64,000 bases of DNA from Pelotomaculum_C sp050950345 (GTDB lineage: Bacteria > Bacillota > Desulfotomaculia > Desulfotomaculales > Pelotomaculaceae), in the NCBI GenBank assembly GCA_050950345.1, contig JBMNHK010000002.1, positions 248,001 to 312,000 on the forward strand. Direction: 5' to 3'. Of this stretch, positions 60,193-64,000 are shown one piece after another. Position 1 is the first letter of the stretch, and each line of letters begins with the position of its first letter. A model generated the notes under the pieces. It did no database searches and had not been told where the DNA came from. It worked only from the letters and a program-made list of their open reading frames with translations. Position numbers and translations under genes: made by a program.

Positions 60193-62211
60193 ATGACTAC
60201 ACAATCCCTGGAGCAGGTTCGGGAAAGGATGGAAGTCCTGTGCAAAGAAATTGAAATGCATAACTATAACTACTATGTTTTGGACATGCCGACCATCACT
60301 GACTTCGAATACGACATGTTGCTCAGAGAGCTTGAGGAGTTGGAGAAACAGTATCCTTCTCTGGCTTCGCCCAATTCACCAACCCAGCGGGTCGGAGGAC
60401 TTCCTCAGGAGGGCTTTAAAACGGTAAAGCACCTGACCCAGATGCTGAGCCTCGCTAATGCCTTCAACGAAGGCGAGTTGCGGGACTTCGACCGGCGGAT
60501 CAGGCAGAGCCTGCCCGGCGAAGCTGTTGAGTATGTATTGGAGCAGAAAATTGACGGGCTGGCTGTGAACCTGTATTACGAAAACGGCATCTTTGTACGC
60601 GGCGCTACCCGGGGTGATGGTGAGAACGGCGAGGATATTACAGAGAATCTAAAGACTATTCACAGCATACCTTTGCGCTTAAACAAGCCTGTTCCGTCTC
60701 TTGAAGTAAGGGGTGAGGCCTATATGCCCAAGGCTTCTTTTGCCCGCCTCAACGAAGCCAGGGACGAACTGGGCGAGCCCTTGTTTGCCAACCCGCGCAA
60801 CGCCGCTGCCGGCACGCTCCGCCAGCTGGATCCTAAGGTAACTGCTTCCCGCAGGCTGGATTTTTTTGCCTATGAATTTGGTCACCGGGAAGGGCTGGAG
60901 CTGCAAAGACACGTTGAGACCCTGGGGCTTCTGCGGGAACTGGGGTTTCAGGTGGCAGGAGAGCCCCGTATCTTTAGTAACATTGATGAAGCCGTACAGT
61001 GCTGCCTGCAATGGAATGACAGGCGCTTTGATCTTCCCTATGCCGTGGACGGCATGGTGCTGAAAGTAAACTCCCTGGCGCAACGTGAGTTGCTGGGAGC
61101 TACCACGAAAAACCCCCGCTGGGCCATCGCTTATAAGTTTCCCCCTGAACAGGCCGTGAGTACAGTCAGAAAGATCTTTGTCCGGGTGGGCCGCACAGGT
61201 GTCCTTACACCAACTGCAGAATTCGATCCGGTGCAGCTGGCAGGCACAACGGTGACCAGGGCTACCCTGCATAATGAGGACAATATCAGGAACAAGGACA
61301 TACGCATCGGTGACCGGGTGCTGGTGCAAAAAGCAGGCGACATTATCCCGGAAATACTGTCTGTTTTAGCAGAGCAGAGGACCGGAGCGGAGAAACCCTG
61401 GTCCATGCCTGCCCAATGCCCTTCCTGCGGTTCAGAGGTGGAACGCGCTGCCGACGAGTCGGCGGTACGCTGTACCAACCTGGCCTGCCCGGCCAAACTG
61501 CTGGAGCAACTGAATCACTTTGCCTCCCGCAACGCCATGGATATAGGTGGGCTGGGTCCCAAGCTGAACGGGCAGCTTCTGTCGGCGGGCCTCTTGCGCG
61601 ATCCTGCGGATCTCTATAGCCTGCGCTACGAGGATCTGGTGAAAATGGAAAGGATGGGAGCAAAATCAGCTCAAAATCTTCTGCGCTCTATTGAAGAAAG
61701 CAAAGACAGGCCCCTGGCCAGGTTGATCTACGCTCTGGGCATTCGCCATGTAGGTGAGCGGGCAAGTAAGATCCTGGCCGGGCACTACCAGACCCTGCAG
61801 GCGCTGATGGAGGCGCCCCAGGAAGAAATCACCCAGCTGCCGGAAATTGGTCCCAAGATAGCTGCCAGTGTCGTATTTTTCTTTGCCAACGAGCAGAACA
61901 GGCAGGTCATCGATAAGTTGATCGCCTCCGGCGTCAATACGGTTACGTTAAACAGTAAAGAAACAGGGGATAAGCCGCTGGCCGGCAAGACTTTTGTCAT
62001 CACCGGGACGATGGAGAGTTTCACCAGGCAGGAAGCCGGGGAAATTGTTGAAAAGCTGGGCGGCAAGGTGTCTTCCAGTGTCAGCCGCAACACCGACTAT
62101 GTGGTAGTGGGGGAAAACCCCGGCTCAAAATATGACAAGGCAGTTACCCTGGGTGTACAGATCTTAGATGAAGAGGCCTTCAAAGCCCTGGTAGCCGGTC
62201 ACTTGGCATAA
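60193..62211 (+). CDS. ligA: NAD-dependent DNA ligase
   Basis: Joins DNA nicks using NAD. The 672 residues contain the NMN-binding YYVLDMPTITDFEYD, the AMP-lysine motif EQKIDGLAVNLYYENG, then OB-fold (VGRTGVLTPTAEF), a four-Cys zinc finger CPSC and CTNLACPAK, helix-hairpin-helix repeats (IGPKIAASVV), and a C-terminal BRCT domain (LAGKTFVITGTMESFTRQEA). The start follows AGGAGG. A long hairpin ends the unit. Confidence 0.98.
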   Translation: MTTQSLEQVRERMEVLCKEIEMHNYNYYVLDMPTITDFEYDMLLRELEELEKQYPSLASPNSPTQRVGGLPQEGFKTVKHLTQMLSLANAFNEGELRDFDRRIRQSLPGEAVEYVLEQKIDGLAVNLYYENGIFVRGATRGDGENGEDITENLKTIHSIPLRLNKPVPSLEVRGEAYMPKASFARLNEARDELGEPLFANPRNAAAGTLRQLDPKVTASRRLDFFAYEFGHREGLELQRHVETLGLLRELGFQVAGEPRIFSNIDEAVQCCLQWNDRRFDLPYAVDGMVLKVNSLAQRELLGATTKNPRWAIAYKFPPEQAVSTVRKIFVRVGRTGVLTPTAEFDPVQLAGTTVTRATLHNEDNIRNKDIRIGDRVLVQKAGDIIPEILSVLAEQRTGAEKPWSMPAQCPSCGSEVERAADESAVRCTNLACPAKLLEQLNHFASRNAMDIGGLGPKLNGQLLSAGLLRDPADLYSLRYEDLVKMERMGAKSAQNLLRSIEESKDRPLARLIYALGIRHVGERASKILAGHYQTLQALMEAPQEEITQLPEIGPKIAASVVFFFANEQNRQVIDKLIASGVNTVTLNSKETGDKPLAGKTFVITGTMESFTRQEAGEIVEKLGGKVSSSVSRNTDYVVVGENPGSKYDKAVTLGVQILDEEAFKALVAGHLA

Positions 62212-62683
62212 ACATAATCTAACCATGCAGACTCTTACGATTAGATGATTATGGCCGGTGGGAAATACGGAATCCGGCGCCAGGACCGAAAAAAACTTTA
62301 CACCTTTAAAGCTTTGCAGCGGGCTCTTATATACGAAGTCCGGCGCCACCCCCCCATTGGGGGATGCAAATTGAATGAATATGCTATAGCAGGCTGAAAC
62401 AGCATGAAAACGCGCATCTGTATATATCAAAATATATAAAAAGATGCGCATTTTTTATCCCTCTTAAGGGCTTAAAAAATATATTCATTTATACTATAAT
62501 ACATTGAATATGCTATAAGAATGTGCTGCACAGCGCAGCTGTCAATCAACAGGGATCTTGATGTCCTTGATGAGAAACTTTCCGGACCAATAAGACAATT
62601 AGACAAATAGACCCTGTTTCTCATGCTGTTAAAGAGTGGCTTTGACTGGTTTAATAATTAATCGTAAGGAGATGAAAGGCTTT
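62212..62683 (+). other. intergenic region between ligA and fmdE
   Basis: Without a supported gene. Elements seen are two copies of TCCGGCGCCA (about 62272 and 62340), a hairpin CCCCC/GGGGG near 62350-62365, the ligA terminator at 62412-62456, and a TATAAT at 62495-62500 that may be the -10 of fmdE (poor -35 TTAAAA at 62472-62477). I found no clear match to a metal or molybdenum cofactor riboswitch in 62500-62683. Confidence 0.45.
62412..62456 (+). terminator. terminator of ligA
   Basis: GCGCATCT at 62412-62419 pairs with AGATGCGC at 62442-62449; the loop itself can pair through TATATA stretches; ATTTTTT follows. Confidence 0.85.
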
Positions 62684-63208
62684 ATGGCTAAATCAGATTG
62701 GCAAAAGGCGGTAGAGTTTCATGGGCATGCTTGTCCTGGATTGGCGATAGGTTTTAAGGCTGTCGAAGCAGTAAAAGAAAAAATGGGTGTCACTTTTTCA
62801 TGGGATGAAGAACTGGTATGTGTTACCGAAAACGATGCCTGTGGTGTTGATGCGGTTCAGGTGTTGACAGGTTGTAGTTTCGGCAAGGGGAATCTCATTT
62901 ACCGGGATACGGGCAAGCAGGCTTTCAGCTTTTTTAACCGCAAGAATGGGGAGAGCCTGCGCATGATTGTTAAACCGTTTCGTGAGGAAATGGACCGTGA
63001 AAAGCGTCAGGAATATATCTTAAATGCGCCGGTAGATGAGATATTTGATTTCAAGAAGCCTTTTTTTGATTTGCCTGAGCCGGCAATAATTTTCACTTCC
63101 ATTGTTTGTGAATCCTGTGGGGAAAGTGCAGCGGAACACAAAATGAGATTACAGGACGGTAAGAAAGTCTGTCTCGATTGCTTCAAAGAATATAGCCGGG
63201 GATGGTAG
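62684..63208 (+). CDS. FmdE-family protein with C-terminal zinc finger
   Basis: A 174-residue protein. The N-terminal FmdE domain shows EFHGHACPGLAIGFKAVE and the metal-binding Cys in ENDACGVDAVQVLTGCSFGKGN. The C-terminus is a zinc finger with CESCGESAAEHKM and CLDC, like TraR/DksA fingers. FmdE is named for formylmethanofuran dehydrogenase of methanogens, but bacteria use it near molybdenum or tungsten enzymes, with unclear function. ATG 62684 behind AAGGAGATG is chosen. The metal link fits the Mo locus at the other end of the window, although the two are 52 kb apart. Confidence 0.85.
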   Translation: MAKSDWQKAVEFHGHACPGLAIGFKAVEAVKEKMGVTFSWDEELVCVTENDACGVDAVQVLTGCSFGKGNLIYRDTGKQAFSFFNRKNGESLRMIVKPFREEMDREKRQEYILNAPVDEIFDFKKPFFDLPEPAIIFTSIVCESCGESAAEHKMRLQDGKKVCLDCFKEYSRGW

Positions 63209-63227
63209 CCTCAAGGATTCTTCCAAT

Positions 63228-63317
63228 ATGCGAAATATCGTCCTGATTGCAGCTCTTGTTTCATTCCCAGGCATATTGGCTGTCGGCCTTGTTGGCACTG
63301 CCATTACTTACCTATAG
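63228..63317 (+). CDS. possible 29-residue membrane peptide
   Basis: A short open frame starting at ATG 63228 about ten bases after AAGGA. The product is almost one hydrophobic helix (NIVLIAALVSFPGILAVGLV) with one Arg at the start, so it would sit in the membrane with its N-terminus inside. It lies 19 bases after fmdE and could be cotranscribed. No family is recognised and it could be chance. Confidence 0.35.
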   Translation: MRNIVLIAALVSFPGILAVGLVGTAITYL

Positions 63318-63464
63318 GTTTATTCGTTAAGGGGTATAAGTATACAATATAACAAACCAATTCTATTTAATGTCCCATTTTTTTGTGTTACGATAGTACA
63401 AAATTTTATTTAATAATAATGATAAACAGAAGTATTGCAGATAAACGGAGGTTTAAGAGAAATC

Positions 63465-64000
63465 ATGAATGCAAAAGATATCTTTATCGTAGATACCACC
63501 TTGCGTGACGGGGAGCAGACGGCGGGTGTAGTTTTTGCCAACAAGGAAAAGGTTCAGATAGCTAAATTCCTGGACATTATCGGGGTGCACCAGATCGAAG
63601 CCGGGGTTCCTGTCATGGGCGGCGACGAGAAGGAAGCCATCAAAGAGATCTGCCGGTTGGGTTTGAAGGCCAGCATCATGGGTTGGAACCGGCCGGTGAT
63701 TAAGGATATAGAAGCTTCACTGGAATGTGGGGTTGATGCGGTGGCTCTTTCTATCTCCACCTCGGATATCCATATTAAGCATAAGCTCAGAGCTAGTAGG
63801 GATTGGGTGTTGGAGCAAATGGTCAACGGCACCCGCTTTGCCAAAAGCGAAGGGCTGTACGTTTCAGTCAATGCTGAAGACGCTTCCCGCAGCGACATGG
63901 ATTTCTTGATTGAGTATGCCTCGGAAGCCAAGAAAGCCGGGGCTGACCGGCTTCGTTATTGTGACACGGTAGGGATCATGGATCCTTTTACAATTAACGA
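63465..64000 (+). CDS. nifV: homocitrate synthase NifV-like (partial)
   Basis: The first 178 residues of an HMGL-like acyltransferase; it runs off the window. It opens IFIVDTTLRDGEQTAGVVFA, the R-D-x-E-Q motif of homocitrate and isopropylmalate synthases, followed by GVHQIEAGVPVMGGDEKEA and RLRYCDTVGIMDPF. NifV makes homocitrate for the nitrogenase iron-molybdenum cofactor; a citramalate or other aksA-type role cannot be ruled out without the rest. The CGGAGG site is 13 bases from the ATG, rather far. Nitrogenase genes themselves are not in the window. Confidence 0.85.
   Translation, partial: MNAKDIFIVDTTLRDGEQTAGVVFANKEKVQIAKFLDIIGVHQIEAGVPVMGGDEKEAIKEICRLGLKASIMGWNRPVIKDIEASLECGVDAVALSISTSDIHIKHKLRASRDWVLEQMVNGTRFAKSEGLYVSVNAEDASRSDMDFLIEYASEAKKAGADRLRYCDTVGIMDPFTIN

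Noticed and set aside
62500..62683. Possible molybdenum cofactor or tungsten cofactor riboswitch before fmdE, also checked at 1252-1691
   Set aside because: The conserved core and pairing pattern were not recognisable by eye; a covariance model search would decide.

Overview
The window reads as chromosome of an anaerobic, spore-former-type Firmicute, most like the Peptococcaceae/Desulfotomaculales group (Desulfotomaculum, Pelotomaculum and relatives). The evidence is strong AGGAGG ribosome sites with frequent TTG and GTG starts, S-layer (SLH) proteins, a CIRCE-controlled groESL operon, a T-box leader, a flavoprotein-rubredoxin fusion, a large molybdenum cofactor locus, and an fmdE-type gene next to nifV. 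Species cannot be fixed from sequence alone. Almost everything is on the + strand. The exceptions are an L,D-transpeptidase, a small DUF1540 protein, and a DUF1015/MazG pair.

Layout: 1-10.9 kb holds molybdenum transport and cofactor genes: the end of an ABC ATPase, a DUF364 chelation protein, moaA, mobB, a moeB-like gene, a 59-residue Cys-tailed protein, moeA, a moeA-periplasmic-binding-domain fusion, an SLH protein, moaC and moaB/mog. 11-13.1 kb is groES-groEL behind a perfect CIRCE operator. 13.2-15.7 kb has a decayed short-chain dehydrogenase with a REP-like palindrome, an ogt-type DNA methyltransferase and an L,D-transpeptidase. tRNA-Thr(CGT) at 15.9 kb is followed by a complete type I-C CRISPR-Cas operon (cas3-cas5-cas8c-cas7-cas4-cas1-cas2, 16.3-24.1 kb) and an array of 60 repeats and 59 spacers (24.26-28.20 kb). 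Its leader-distal repeat is truncated just before a second SLH gene.

28.3-40.6 kb is a mixed region: azlCD amino-acid export, a DUF1540 protein that appears to start at ATT, zinc-ribbon and RNase H genes, a nucleotidase, a flavin reductase-rubredoxin fusion followed by a QueG-like Fe-S protein and a cysteine-dioxygenase-like cupin, a glutaredoxin, tRNA-Val(CAC), and a toxin-antitoxin pair. 40.7-51.4 kb covers purines: hpt-guaA, then purE-B-M-N-H-D. Between these lies a tryptophanase/tyrosine phenol-lyase family gene behind a T-box leader whose specifier and discriminator-reading base both point to tRNA-Tyr. 51.5-56.9 kb is a histidine operon (yerC-hisD-C-B-A-F-I) lacking hisG, hisH and hisE. 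57-62.2 kb is pcrA-amj-ligA. The window ends with fmdE, a possible 29-residue membrane peptide and the start of nifV.

The most noteworthy points are the tyrosine T-box before a lyase normally thought of as catabolic, the forced ATT start of the DUF1540 gene, the uncharacterised Cys-tailed protein and the cysteine-less MoeB-like enzyme in the molybdenum locus, and REP-like palindromes, one of which overlaps the hisF stop codon. No wholly new defence or metabolic system could be demonstrated by reading alone. Extra G residues in two CRISPR repeats may be sequencing errors.
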